Of a stretch of DNA of 64,000 nucleotides, positions 41,301 to 49,821 are shown piece by piece. The stretch spans positions 62,001-126,000 of the forward strand of contig SCSX01000036.1 of NCBI GenBank assembly GCA_004297825.1, in the 5' to 3' direction. Each line of letters opens with the position of its first letter. Position 1 is the first letter of the stretch. The DNA comes from Spirochaetota bacterium (lineage in GTDB: Bacteria; Spirochaetota; UBA4802; UBA5368). The notes under the pieces are model-generated. The model worked only from the letters and a program-made list of their open reading frames with translations, ran no database searches and was not told the DNA's origin. The position numbers and the translations under genes are program-made.

Positions 41301-43023
41301 GTTCATTCTCGTGGACTGCAACGGCGCGCTCGGCATCACGAACGCGAAAAAAGGCCCCGCGAACGGCCAGTGGATGTCGAATCTGCCGGCCTCCCAGGGG
41401 GGCTGGAGCTCCGGTATCGGGGAGGGGGATATTTCCACGGGAAGGACGCCGGATTACCGGGAATCGAGCCAGCCGGGGGACGCGCGCATCCTTGTATTCT
41501 GCCGGGAACATGAAATCGCGCTCGGCCAGGGTATTTTCGTCGACACCATTTTCAACGACATACTGGGAGGCGGGTACGTATTGCCGGACATCGTTGGCCG
41601 GAATATAGGTCCCATCACGCGCATGGGATTTCTCCAGAACGCAATGGTGGCATCGAACGCGACCGGAACGCCCTGGAACAATGCGTGGGCCATTCGGAGC
41701 AGGCTCCTGCCCGTATTCGCGGCCCTGGTGGGGGCTGTGCATGAAAAATCGCTGTATACGCCCGCCGCAGGGCATGATTACAACTTTGCCGGCCCTCATA
41801 AGAATCCCATTCAGGGCTTATACGAAGGCCTGGTGATGCCGCTTGCAAAACCCTACTTTCGAAGATTGAGCGACTCCGGCGGCAGGTGGGCGCCCCGGAT
41901 CAACGACTCCGCGGAAGGCGCGCTTACCTATCTGACGCCCTCGGCGGAAGCGAGCGTGGATTATCGCCCAAGGTCGAATCTGCGCACCATGGTGAGCCTT
42001 CTTGTCGAGAACGACAACACGACGGCCGGCTGCGACGGCCTCCTTCCCCTCGTCGCCGACAATACAAGCATCGTTTCCAAACTGCTGGCCCTTCTTCAAA
42101 AAATCGGCGATAACGACGCGGGAAGCCCGTACCGGCTTGACGAAAAAGCGATCAGGAAAAATCTTTTCTACAGCCTGGAGCAGATACTGACCTCGATCAA
42201 GTTAACGAAGGGCGAACTGGTTACGAAAGAAGAGAGCGGCGAAAGCACGCCCGTCTACGGCGACGACCAGTACACACACCTCGATTACACCAACTACCAG
42301 TGGATGTTCAAGCCCTCCATGCGGGCCGAGGATTTCGATCTCGACTGGGCGCTCACGAAGCTCGTCGACGACAGGCTCGCGCAGGTGGACACGTGGACGC
42401 AGGACCCGGACTGGGACGAGTTCGAGGATGGTTTGGAAACGCTCTCCAGTTTTCTCGACAAGACGAAGCCCGCGGGGAATCCCGGTAAATACTACATTAC
42501 CGGCCACCTCGCCAAAATCATCGATACACTGTTCGCCGAAAAAACCTACACCGACGACGAGTTCGCGGGGCTTCTCTACACGCTTGGCAAGTACGTCGCC
42601 TGGTACGACAGGGGAAACAATAAATGGCTCTACCAGGGGGACGAGGGATTCAACGACCTTGTTGTATTACTGAAAGAGCTTTTGCCTAAAATGCACTCAA
42701 TCGTCAAGGACGACACCGGGCAGAACTACTATGACATGAAGGTCCTCTTAAAAGCCATGAACGAGGACGGCGGACTCATCGCGAAGCTCGGGGATAAGAT
42801 GATCGCTCCCGACACGCCCGAAAAATGGGAGGTGCTCATCAACGAGCTTTCGATCTTCCTCGCGGACGACGCGGTGGGGGGCAGCGGCTCCCTGTGGTTC
42901 GAGCTGAGCGACATGTTCGAGGATCTGCTCGCGATGGAAACGGCGTCCATGAGCGCGGCGGAGAAGGTCGAGTATTACAAGCAGTTCTACCGGCAGTACG
43001 GCTTCCAGTTCAACGGGTTCTAG
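38362..43023 (+). CDS. Giant envelope lipoprotein with repeat module
   Basis: 1553 residues from the ATG at 38362 (an ATG at 38365 and a GTG at 38329 are alternatives). The lipoprotein signal is MMFTRIVMIGALALCTAFVA followed by Cys21. The first ~680 and last ~650 residues are largely helical with many short acidic helices and match no family I know. In between (coded at about 40470-40926) lies a module with V-S-D-T-L-A-H, an I-S-G-E-N repeat and S-G-T-G-T-I-N-Y-G-T-G-A-I, which is also present in the lipoprotein at 44493. It is followed 45 bases later by a FadL-like porin. Probably a surface or periplasmic structural component. Function not assigned. Confidence 0.85.
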   Translation: MMFTRIVMIGALALCTAFVACSNGGKLGGFQKNEPDPDFQLFSVMDGYGNIKDLFGDLDMNDVITNDLPAAISANYDEFNTMSKVLKDLATHEDRPLIDLMTSLRSLLSILEDSERHHAKSEVDSFYETAGVNYHQGFYELLNDLSKTDGLTEDGIEILKKSIDYIADENGYDLDEPEGVRDLVQKLIDKIDGMDVQDIRDASGIIAKLTIQNDTPMFIDNSGNLILNSRDISAGDTNLDLGNAVRGTHSLLRALNDMLVSDGSVREMLYQSDDSIMKHDLPRLVDPAHAPVYKNLLVNMERYFTEGGANFNADYKNSDPYVNAEIKNTAREVLPFLIQLFIRDKATGEPAGIPDYSIIHDHGLGKSPVELLTRALDKLRNAGIDFDTYAIEPSLKRMMQYGADGNLRTASSYKVSYLEHLIFTLIASYQYGYKTRMSTSGEPVDDNYSRGHGEATHGIISVNDTMYSLRTGETFGLNSYGLALNVRKSSQAPQIGRSADPFTSFQRTNHMFFMGYDFPTLGLLPGTCAGDAGLPNGGETVEYVRHGLDGDGKPIMEPVATIQDATNDEDYKTYYPQVVSGRGVLNTACWLMGWIARACWEGEGPYYYADPAAESVYLDYDGNGSSEQFFIYKKLNGDVYALVHKPSADPATWVYLYPTNAYDAEERLSGGQFLNLSGTSIDEALYKSRGTRVKPGSVELTCMTTTEVTGEDLNNSDTHVSDTLAHAPVIPGSLMKIHLKEDTWWFPEETDIYITCDTEGAISGENINTSYSATINYDTGAVNFYISGISWDIGDVTLTSYRYGLDPTTASDDGAGHITGPAVSGTGTINYGTGAIQCTVTAGSGDRVVLCTWDRDTAYNGKRERANRYKATWRSDYYIVNRGHLAESTVPPMNERGWTYVEGTTGENKFKLNSSGSYLRSEYFTFNEKIREEEAMRACASQEEALFRNFQWVVLEKKFIFIIPMHIWATVLTCQVHSAAFILVDCNGALGITNAKKGPANGQWMSNLPASQGGWSSGIGEGDISTGRTPDYRESSQPGDARILVFCREHEIALGQGIFVDTIFNDILGGGYVLPDIVGRNIGPITRMGFLQNAMVASNATGTPWNNAWAIRSRLLPVFAALVGAVHEKSLYTPAAGHDYNFAGPHKNPIQGLYEGLVMPLAKPYFRRLSDSGGRWAPRINDSAEGALTYLTPSAEASVDYRPRSNLRTMVSLLVENDNTTAGCDGLLPLVADNTSIVSKLLALLQKIGDNDAGSPYRLDEKAIRKNLFYSLEQILTSIKLTKGELVTKEESGESTPVYGDDQYTHLDYTNYQWMFKPSMRAEDFDLDWALTKLVDDRLAQVDTWTQDPDWDEFEDGLETLSSFLDKTKPAGNPGKYYITGHLAKIIDTLFAEKTYTDDEFAGLLYTLGKYVAWYDRGNNKWLYQGDEGFNDLVVLLKELLPKMHSIVKDDTGQNYYDMKVLLKAMNEDGGLIAKLGDKMIAPDTPEKWEVLINELSIFLADDAVGGSGSLWFELSDMFEDLLAMETASMSAAEKVEYYKQFYRQYGFQFNGF

Positions 43024-43068
43024 CCCGGGGACGGCGGCATCGCAACGATCAACGTGTTTGAGGTCAGC

Positions 43069-44475
43069 ATGACAAAAAGGACTCTGTGCGGTATAATAAT
43101 GATCTTCTTCGCGATCCGGCCCGGCGGCGCGTACGCGAGCAATTTCGGCGATACCTACGGGTTCGGCGCGACGGGAATCGCGATGGGCAATGCGATGACG
43201 GCCATCGTTGCGGACTGGTCTTCCGTGTATTACAACATGGCCGGGCTTGGGAGGACCGTTCAATTTCGGGGGGCCGATACAGCCCGCGAAGAAAGCACGC
43301 TCTCCCTCAAGAAGAAAGAGGAAGGCGGGAAGGAAGAAAGCGCCGCGCCGCCAAAGGCGTATCTGAACCAGCTCGCCGTGTCCTACATGTACAACGCCCC
43401 GGCCACCGAGATCGACTACAAGGGAACGAACACCCTCATGGAAACCGATGTGGAGCCCTCCAGCCATTTCATCCTTGGCGTGGTGCTCGACCTGAACCTC
43501 ATCTACGAGATGCCGAAATTCATCTCGTCCTCCCGGCTGGGACTGGGCCTGGGGGCGAACGGGGACGGCACCATCGTGAAGCTCAACGATGTGAGTCCCG
43601 CCACGCACGACTACCTGCGCCTGGGCCGGGAGGAGCAGAAATCGATGATCCTGCTTGGAATGGGATTCGGCTTCCTCAACGATGCATTCGGAATAGGAAT
43701 CGGAACGAATATCGGCTTCAAGGGACAGGGTTCCGTGATCATGGCGGGCATAGAGGTGTCCGATGATCCACAAACGCCTGATTCCCAGGCGAAGATGGAC
43801 CTTTCTGCAATGCCCACGCTTCTTGCGGGGCTGTACCTGAGTGCGGGAAAATTCATAGATGCGCTCGATGGGCTGGAGATAGGAGCATCCTACCGCCAGG
43901 AACATTACATGCAGATCGACCCGTTCAATGCCGCGGGCATCGTTCCGGGTACCATGAGCATGCAGCTTCTCATGGCGCTCTACGATTATTACTCGCCCGA
44001 TATCTACACCTTCGGAATCGCCTACACCCGCTGGAATACGACGCTCTCGTTCGATATCGATTACCAGCTCTGGTCAAAGAACAGGTTCTCCTCGACCCTG
44101 ACCCGGAATTATCCCGACCTCCCCTCCTTTCAGGACGTGATCAGTCCCAAGCTGGGCGTGAAGTACGATCTTCTCTCGTGGCTCTCGCTCATGGCGGGCT
44201 ATATCTACCAGCCCAGCTTTGTCCCGGACAGCGCGGTGACCGGAAAGTATAACTTCCTGGACAACGATAAGCATATCCTTTCGCTCGGCTCGAAATTCCT
44301 GGTTCCCCGTTTCGCGGGTTTCAGGGGGCCCATCGAGATCACCCTGGGCTGGCAGTACCAGAGCTTCGTCCCGCGCACCGTCACGAAAGACGACCCCGCC
44401 GACCCGTTGAACCCGAGCTACGCGTACGGGGGCTCGGCGCAGAGCGTGATCCTCGAAATCCTGTTGAAACTGTAA
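43069..44475 (+). CDS. OmpP1/FadL-type outer membrane protein
   Basis: A 468-residue protein (ATG at 43069 after TGAGGTCAGC) with signal peptide MTKRTLCGIIMIFFAIRPGG. The mature start NFGDTYGFGATGIAMGNA, then ADWSSVYYNMAGLG, matches the N-terminal hatch/plug of FadL/OmpP1 transporters, which take up fatty acids and hydrophobic compounds. The rest is a beta-barrel with alternating aromatic strands (YTFGIAYTRWNTTLSFDIDY, PIEITLGWQYQSF). It is flanked by two lipoproteins that share a repeat, and is closely followed (17 bases) by the second, so the three genes look like a functional cluster. Confidence 0.85.
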   Translation: MTKRTLCGIIMIFFAIRPGGAYASNFGDTYGFGATGIAMGNAMTAIVADWSSVYYNMAGLGRTVQFRGADTAREESTLSLKKKEEGGKEESAAPPKAYLNQLAVSYMYNAPATEIDYKGTNTLMETDVEPSSHFILGVVLDLNLIYEMPKFISSSRLGLGLGANGDGTIVKLNDVSPATHDYLRLGREEQKSMILLGMGFGFLNDAFGIGIGTNIGFKGQGSVIMAGIEVSDDPQTPDSQAKMDLSAMPTLLAGLYLSAGKFIDALDGLEIGASYRQEHYMQIDPFNAAGIVPGTMSMQLLMALYDYYSPDIYTFGIAYTRWNTTLSFDIDYQLWSKNRFSSTLTRNYPDLPSFQDVISPKLGVKYDLLSWLSLMAGYIYQPSFVPDSAVTGKYNFLDNDKHILSLGSKFLVPRFAGFRGPIEITLGWQYQSFVPRTVTKDDPADPLNPSYAYGGSAQSVILEILLKL

Positions 44476-44492
44476 CGTACGTGGAGACCGAT

Positions 44493-46493
44493 ATGAAAAG
44501 GCACACCATAACCCGGGCGCTCCTGCCGCTCGTCATTGCCTGCGCATCGACGCTCGTATCGTGTTTCGACGCGGTGAAGCTGAACGAATCGGGGGACGCG
44601 CGCTATCGTTTCGTGCTCTACAACCGGACCGAGGGTTACCTGAAAAGCGCGCGGATCGATACGACCGTCTGCGGCGCGATGGCGCCAAACCAGTCGTGCA
44701 CCGCGGCGTACGAGTACCGCCCGCTCGACGTGGAGGTTTCCTACGAGAGCGAAACGGTGGCGGCGGTCTCGGAGGGCGTTTCGAAAACCCTCACCGTGAC
44801 CACCACGGACGGGATAGAGGAGGACGTCTACAACCTCGCACTCCCCGATACCCATTTCTCACTGTGGGTGACCAACTACCACACGAGCCGCGAGATAAAT
44901 ATGGTGGGGATGAACTACACGGCGAACAGCGGCATCACGCTCGATGATTTCGCGAAAAAAACCGCGCTCATAAATTTCCAGGGCGAGGATCTCACCCATA
45001 CCGGCCCCACAGTGTCCGATACGCTCCTTCACACGGGGATCGTCGCGGGAAGCACGAGCGTGTACGCCCAGGTGAAGGGAACAGGCTTTTCCGTAACCGC
45101 GGCGGCCGAATCGCTGAGCGTGACGGGAACGGACGTGAGCGACACGCTCGCGAACGCTCATATAGTAGAAGGCTCGCTCGTTGTATATGTTGACGGAATC
45201 CAGGTCGCCGCCACGGACGCGGGCGGGACAATTACGGGCTCCGGTCTCGCGTCAAACGGCACGCTGGATTACGAAACGGGGGCGATTGCCTTTTCGCTTT
45301 CGGCGGCCCCTTTGACCGGCGTGACCTGCGATTACCGGTACACCGATACCACGGGCGTCGTCATCGCGAAACGCGGAAACGGCATTCGCGGCGGGAGCCT
45401 GGTCATTCGGGTGAACGGCACCGAGATCGGCCGCGACAACGGGAGCGGTTCGATATCCGGAACCGGCATCGATTCCGCGCAGGCGCACACGATCAATTAC
45501 GCGTCCGGCGCGATCACGTTTACTGTCAAGGACCCGCTCGACGGAAGCGCGGTCACGTGCGACTACCTTGCGAAAATCGGAGGCACGGACGCAGTGGGCG
45601 TTATAAGCGGGACCGGGATCGAGGGCACCGGAACCATCGATTACGGGACAGGCGCGATCGCGCTCGTTACCACGGCCGAGTACGATCCCGGAACGGGAGA
45701 AATGATCATCGATTACCGCGCGCCCTTCGCGAAGGCGTGGACCGGCGGAACCTGGGGCGATGCGACCGGCGTGTCGGGTGAGACTCTCTCCTTCTCCGGC
45801 ACCGCGGTGAGCGATACGCTTCTCCATGTCGAGGGACTTATGGCGAACAATGACGCCCTGACCGTGTACGCAGGCGTGCCCGGCGAGATTCTCGCGAATA
45901 CCGCGGAAACGGTGTCCGATACGCTCGTCCGCGCGCCCCGGACGGGAAGCATCGTCGTCAGGGTCGCGGGACAAACCGTGGGAACCGATGACGGCGCGGG
46001 AAACATCAGCGGTACGGGCATAAGCGGTACGGGAACCGTTAATTATTCAACGAGGGAGATCAACCTCACCCTGACTGCGAATCCCGGGACGGACACGGTC
46101 ACCTGCGACTATCTCTTCGCGGCCGGAACGGCCGCCGCGCCGGTCGACGGGTACCGGAATATCAGCGGCGCGGGAATCAGCGGGACGGGAAAACTGAACT
46201 GCATAACGGGCGCGATCAGCCTCACGCTCGCGGCGGACCCGGGAACACCCGGCGTGCTGGTGGAGTACAGTTACCGCGTGCCAGTCATCCCCCCGGAGCG
46301 CTGCTGGATTGGCTTTTACGAGATTGGTGGGATCTCGTCCGCGTACGCGCTTGACCTGGACGTCCCGGGGAGCGCGGTCGAACACTACTTCATGCTCGCC
46401 GATTACCCTGAGGTAAAATCGGAATTCGCGGCGACCCGGTACGGCACGAAAATTCTCGATCTGGTGTGCGGCGCGAACAACGTGCATCCGTAG
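44493..46493 (+). CDS. Repeat-rich outer lipoprotein
   Basis: 666 residues from the ATG at 44493 (GGAG six bases upstream; the GTG at 44481 is unlikely). The lipobox is L-V-S-C with Cys24. After ~140 unassigned residues come about five imperfect ~75-residue repeats built of V-S-D-T-L-x-x-A, then D-x-G-x-x-S-G-T-G-I-S-G-T-G-T-I-N-Y-x-T-G-A-I and T-C-D-Y. These predict beta-strand modules stacked like an adhesin or beta-helix. It ends with a non-repeat domain (ERCWIGFYEIGGISSAYALD). Part of the same cluster as the giant lipoprotein and FadL-like porin. Confidence 0.85.
   Translation: MKRHTITRALLPLVIACASTLVSCFDAVKLNESGDARYRFVLYNRTEGYLKSARIDTTVCGAMAPNQSCTAAYEYRPLDVEVSYESETVAAVSEGVSKTLTVTTTDGIEEDVYNLALPDTHFSLWVTNYHTSREINMVGMNYTANSGITLDDFAKKTALINFQGEDLTHTGPTVSDTLLHTGIVAGSTSVYAQVKGTGFSVTAAAESLSVTGTDVSDTLANAHIVEGSLVVYVDGIQVAATDAGGTITGSGLASNGTLDYETGAIAFSLSAAPLTGVTCDYRYTDTTGVVIAKRGNGIRGGSLVIRVNGTEIGRDNGSGSISGTGIDSAQAHTINYASGAITFTVKDPLDGSAVTCDYLAKIGGTDAVGVISGTGIEGTGTIDYGTGAIALVTTAEYDPGTGEMIIDYRAPFAKAWTGGTWGDATGVSGETLSFSGTAVSDTLLHVEGLMANNDALTVYAGVPGEILANTAETVSDTLVRAPRTGSIVVRVAGQTVGTDDGAGNISGTGISGTGTVNYSTREINLTLTANPGTDTVTCDYLFAAGTAAAPVDGYRNISGAGISGTGKLNCITGAISLTLAADPGTPGVLVEYSYRVPVIPPERCWIGFYEIGGISSAYALDLDVPGSAVEHYFMLADYPEVKSEFAATRYGTKILDLVCGANNVHP
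44985..46282 (+). repeat. Tandem repeat block inside the 44493 lipoprotein
   Basis: At least five imperfect copies in frame of a module with consensus S-G-T-G-I-S-G-T-G-T-I-N-Y-x-T-G-A-I, ending A-P-x-x-x-V-T-C-D-Y and often preceded by V-S-D-T-L. A related copy lies in the giant lipoprotein at about 40470-40926, indicating exchange or common descent. Confidence 0.75.
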
Positions 46494-46518
46494 AGACGTC
46501 CCGCCGGGACGTCTCTAC
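46490..46518. repeat. Perfect hairpin overlapping a stop codon
   Basis: GTAGAGACGTCCC (46490-46502) and its exact complement (46506-46518) around a GCC loop. The TAG stop of the 44493 gene lies inside the left arm. There is no U-tract. Such palindromes ending in G-A-C-G-T-C-T-C are common dispersed repeats in some bacteria. Confidence 0.7.
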
Positions 46519-46573
46519 GAATCCCACGGAATTACGGAACCCACGGAACAATCCCGTCCCCGCGGAAAAATAA

Positions 46574-46600
46574 AACAGGCGGGATATATTCCCGCCTGTT
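46574..46600 (-). terminator. Rho-independent terminator for the 46657 gene
   Basis: An 11-bp perfect stem AACAGGCGGGA / TCCCGCCTGTT around a 5-base loop. On the minus strand it is followed by TTTTATTTTT, so it ends the gene at 46657-48180. On the plus strand the T-run is missing. Confidence 0.75.
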
Positions 46601-46656
46601 CATACACGAAATTCCGATGAGGGCCTTATTGCGAATCGGACCCCCCTCGTCTTTTA

Positions 46657-48180
46657 TTATTTCAGGCTCATCCTGTTCAGGACAATGTCCTTTCCATCGA
46701 GCGTGAGCCAGTAGAGGTAATCCCCTTGCGGCGAACGCTTGGGGAAGCTCCTGAATGCGTTAGCCACCTTCGTGAGCTTCTTGTTCACGTTAAGCAGCAT
46801 GTTTCCCTCGTACCCGGGGAAGGTCCACCAGCTCGCGCCGTCGGGGGTGAAGGCGAGTCCCTCGCCGCCGCTGTCGAACGGGCCCTGCGTACTGCCGTCG
46901 GAGAGGTTCAGGGTCCACTTGTCGTTCTTTGAGGACCAGAAACCCCATGCCGCGCCGTTCTGGCTGAACGAGGGGACAGTGACGCTTCCATACGGCCCGA
47001 AGGTCTTGCCGTCGCTCATGTAGAGATACGAATTGTCGCCCTTGCGCGCGACGAATCCCCACTTCGCGCCGCTTTCGCTGAAAACGAATCCGTCGACGCC
47101 GTTGAAGGGACCGTGCTTGGCGCCGTTGACGATCACGGTCGTGGTGTCGCCCTTGGAGCCCTGGAGCGACCAGGAACCGTTCGCGGCGAAGAAGGGACCG
47201 TAGATATAATCGAAGGGGCCAACCTTGCTCCCGTCGCTGAAATAGCAGGTATACACGCCGTTTGCCTGTGCGTTGTAGGCCCACGTGCCCGCGGGACTGA
47301 AATAGGGAACGTCCGCGTATTCGTAGGGGCCGGTCTCCTTGCCGTTCATGAGCACGTAATTCTTGTTGTCCTTAGACACCGAGGTCGCCCACAAGGGTTG
47401 GTTTTTCGCGAACTGCGGGTAATTGATGCTGTCATACGGACCGAACTGCGTGGTGTCGCTCATGTAGAGGTAGGACTTGTTGTTCTTGTAATAGATGAAG
47501 CACCAGCGGGCCCCGTCGTCGCTGAAGATGAGGCTCTCCACGCTGTCGTAGGGGCCAAATTCGTTGCCGTTTACCACCGCGTACATCTTGTCGTTGTCCT
47601 TGGTGGCCACGTATCCCCAGATCGCGCCGCTTGCCGTCAGGGTGAAGGAATACGCGGACTTGTACGGGCCGAGCTTTTTCCCGTCGCTCATGACGATCGA
47701 GTATTTCTCGCCGTCCTGCGCGATGAATCCCCACTTGCTCCCGTCGTCGCTGAAGGCGAGGCTGTACGCGTAGGTATACGCGCCGATCTTCTTCCCGTTG
47801 ATTATCATGTGGGTCAGGTCGTTGCCCGACGCGGTGAATCCCCACGCGGCCGCGTTCTTGGAAAACGTGGGCTGTGAGCTGTAGGTGTATTCCTTGCCGT
47901 ACTCGACGCCGTTAATGAGCAGGTAATTTCCATCCGCCTTCGTGATTTCGAAAGAGAACGATTCTTTGTCGCCGCCCAGGAACATCTCGTACTCGCTGTA
48001 ATTGACCGACTCGTTTTCCTTGATCGTGAAGATCTTCTTGCGCTGTACGCCGTCCTTAATCGTCCACTGGCCCTCGGCCGCCTGCAGGCCCTGGGAATTG
48101 GCGTCGCCCGCGAACAGCGCGATCGCGCACACGATCGCCCCGGCGAAAAAAGTCCCGACGATGCGTCTGGATAATTGCAT
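46657..48180 (-). CDS. Secreted tandem-repeat protein (WG/beta-propeller-like)
   Basis: A 507-residue protein with GAGGTGG upstream and signal peptide RRIVGTFFAGAIVCAIALFA (cleavage near ANSQ). From about residue 55 to 480 it contains around ten copies of a ~41-residue unit: F-S-x-D-G-x-x-W-G-F, a stretch with Y/L-x-x-x-D-G-K, then G-P-Y/F. The repeating W-G-F and G-P-Y/F pattern is like TolB/WD-type or WG-type beta-propeller blades. It is probably periplasmic or extracellular and binds a protein or polysaccharide; no catalytic residues are seen. It converges with the repeat lipoprotein at 44493 and is divergent from htrA. Confidence 0.85.
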   Translation of the reverse strand: MQLSRRIVGTFFAGAIVCAIALFAGDANSQGLQAAEGQWTIKDGVQRKKIFTIKENESVNYSEYEMFLGGDKESFSFEITKADGNYLLINGVEYGKEYTYSSQPTFSKNAAAWGFTASGNDLTHMIINGKKIGAYTYAYSLAFSDDGSKWGFIAQDGEKYSIVMSDGKKLGPYKSAYSFTLTASGAIWGYVATKDNDKMYAVVNGNEFGPYDSVESLIFSDDGARWCFIYYKNNKSYLYMSDTTQFGPYDSINYPQFAKNQPLWATSVSKDNKNYVLMNGKETGPYEYADVPYFSPAGTWAYNAQANGVYTCYFSDGSKVGPFDYIYGPFFAANGSWSLQGSKGDTTTVIVNGAKHGPFNGVDGFVFSESGAKWGFVARKGDNSYLYMSDGKTFGPYGSVTVPSFSQNGAAWGFWSSKNDKWTLNLSDGSTQGPFDSGGEGLAFTPDGASWWTFPGYEGNMLLNVNKKLTKVANAFRSFPKRSPQGDYLYWLTLDGKDIVLNRMSLK

Positions 48181-48641
48181 TGTGGTCCACCTCGTTTATG
48201 TAGTGTGCATCGGCTAGATCAAGCCTTGTCAGCGTATGCAAAAAACCTGAAGTGTCAAATACTATTTAGGCGGGCGCGGGCGCCGATACCGCCCTGTCCC
48301 CCGGGGGCGCCGGGCATGCCGTTCAAGGGGGTCCGGGAAAAGAATGCCGCGTGGACGCCGGACGGAAGTATCGGACCCCCCGGTCGTACGTACATGGCTC
48401 CCCGCGGGGTGCGCCAATCCCGCCCTGTGGCAGCGAACCGGTAAGTCCGATAGCCCAAGGAGCGGGCGGCGGGGACGATTTCCGCTGTTCCGGGAGGCCT
48501 TCGTATAGTATAATTAAATTGACAACTTCGAGCGTGTGCATGTATGGTGCCTGCAATATCGCACAGCGGCCTTGAGCCCCGTTTCGATCCATCAGGAATG
48601 ACACATGATCGTGGCCCATTTTGTATGCAGAGGGAAGCACA
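48181..48641. other. 461-base intergenic region with GC-rich part and htrA promoter
   Basis: No credible gene on either strand. Bases 48270-48480 are very GC-rich and generate long Gly/Pro-rich chance reading frames on both strands (for example 48255-48458 minus, 48323-48640 minus). It could be a decayed or dispersed repeat. 48500-48550 is AT-rich with the promoter listed for htrA. Confidence 0.55.
48519..48548 (+). promoter_or_regulatory. Candidate sigma70-type promoter for htrA
   Basis: TTGACA (48519-48524) and TATGGT (48543-48548) with an 18-base spacer, about 95 bases before the htrA start at 48642. A perfect TATAAT at 48509-48514 overlaps its upstream edge but has no good -35. Confidence 0.5.
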
Positions 48642-49784
48642 ATGAGGAATAAAAGGTATTACATGGTTCCCGTCGCGGCGCTTTTCGTGGTGTCCCTGTT
48701 CCTCTATCCTTTTTCGTGCGCGAAAAAGGCCTCCACCCTGTTTGGCGAATCATCGCCCTCTCCCCTGAAGGGCAAGAGCGATAACGCGCGCGCGTGGGAC
48801 ATCCAGAACGCATTTCGCGAGATATACGACCTGTACAAGGACCGCGTGGTGTTCATTTCAACCGAGCAGACGGTAAAGCTCCCCACGCATCCCTTTTTCA
48901 GCGACCCGATGTTCAGGGAGTTTTTCGGCGTGCCCGAACCGCAGCAGCGCTTCCAGAAACGCACCGGCCTGGGATCCGGCTTCATCCTCTCCGAGGACGG
49001 GTATATTTGCACCAATCACCACGTGATCGCGGCCGTGGACAAGGTCACGGTCAAGGTGGGCGAGAAGGTCTACCCCGCGGCGATCATAGGCTCCGACGAG
49101 CGCACCGATATCGCCCTTCTCAAGATAAGCCCGGGAGAGCCGCTCAAGCCCGTGTACCTGGGGAATTCCGACGAGGTCCGGGTGGGCGACTGGGCGATCG
49201 CGATTGGCAATCCCTTCGGCCTGGACAAGACGTTCACCGTGGGCGTAATCAGCGCCGCGAGCCGCAGGGACGTGGACATGGCCGGCGGCTCCGAATCCCA
49301 CATCCAGACCGACGCGACGATCAATCCCGGGAACTCGGGCGGACCGCTCATCAATATCGACGGCGAGGTCGTGGGCATCAACAGGATGATCTATTCGAAC
49401 AGCGGCGGCTCGATAGGGATCGGGTTCGCGATCCCTATCAACACCGCGAAGGCGATCTTCGAACAACTTAAGAACTTCAGGAAGGTCGTGCGCGGTTATA
49501 TTGGGGTGCAGGTGCTTCCGATCACCAGGGAAATCGCGCAGGAGTTGGGCCTTGCCACGACGGACGGCGCGCTGGTCCGGGCGCTCGTGGAGGGAGGGCC
49601 TGCCGCGCAGGGCGGCGTGCAGGCGAACGACATTATCACCGCGATAAACGACACGCCCGTCAAGGGGTACGGCGATCTTATCGATATCGTCGGCAAGACC
49701 CCGGTGGGAACCGCGCTCAAGCTTACCGTGCTGCGCGCGGGGGCGGCCATGAACCTGTATGTTACCGTGGCGCAGCGCCCGTGA
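48642..49784 (+). CDS. HtrA/DegP-type serine protease with one PDZ domain, lipoprotein form
   Basis: Envelope quality-control protease of 380 residues. ATG at 48642 with AGAGGGAAG upstream. The N-terminus is a lipoprotein signal (VVSLFLYPFSC, Cys26), so it is tethered to a membrane. The catalytic triad is His127 (T-N-H-H-V-I), Asp156 (R-T-D-I-A-L-L) and Ser232 (P-G-N-S-G-G-P-L). A single PDZ domain follows from about residue 285 (Y-I-G-V-Q-V-L ... G-V-Q-A-N-D-I-I). It is followed 37 bases later by a small membrane protein and then PBP1A, in the same direction. Confidence 0.93.
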   Translation: MRNKRYYMVPVAALFVVSLFLYPFSCAKKASTLFGESSPSPLKGKSDNARAWDIQNAFREIYDLYKDRVVFISTEQTVKLPTHPFFSDPMFREFFGVPEPQQRFQKRTGLGSGFILSEDGYICTNHHVIAAVDKVTVKVGEKVYPAAIIGSDERTDIALLKISPGEPLKPVYLGNSDEVRVGDWAIAIGNPFGLDKTFTVGVISAASRRDVDMAGGSESHIQTDATINPGNSGGPLINIDGEVVGINRMIYSNSGGSIGIGFAIPINTAKAIFEQLKNFRKVVRGYIGVQVLPITREIAQELGLATTDGALVRALVEGGPAAQGGVQANDIITAINDTPVKGYGDLIDIVGKTPVGTALKLTVLRAGAAMNLYVTVAQRP

Positions 49785-49821
49785 GGCCGCCGTGCGATCA
49801 TTCGAGAACCGGGGGAACAGC

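Noticed and set aside
48255-48640. Gly/Pro-rich ORFs on both strands before htrA
   Set aside because: They overlap each other on opposite strands, lack ribosome binding sites and follow from the GC-rich composition.
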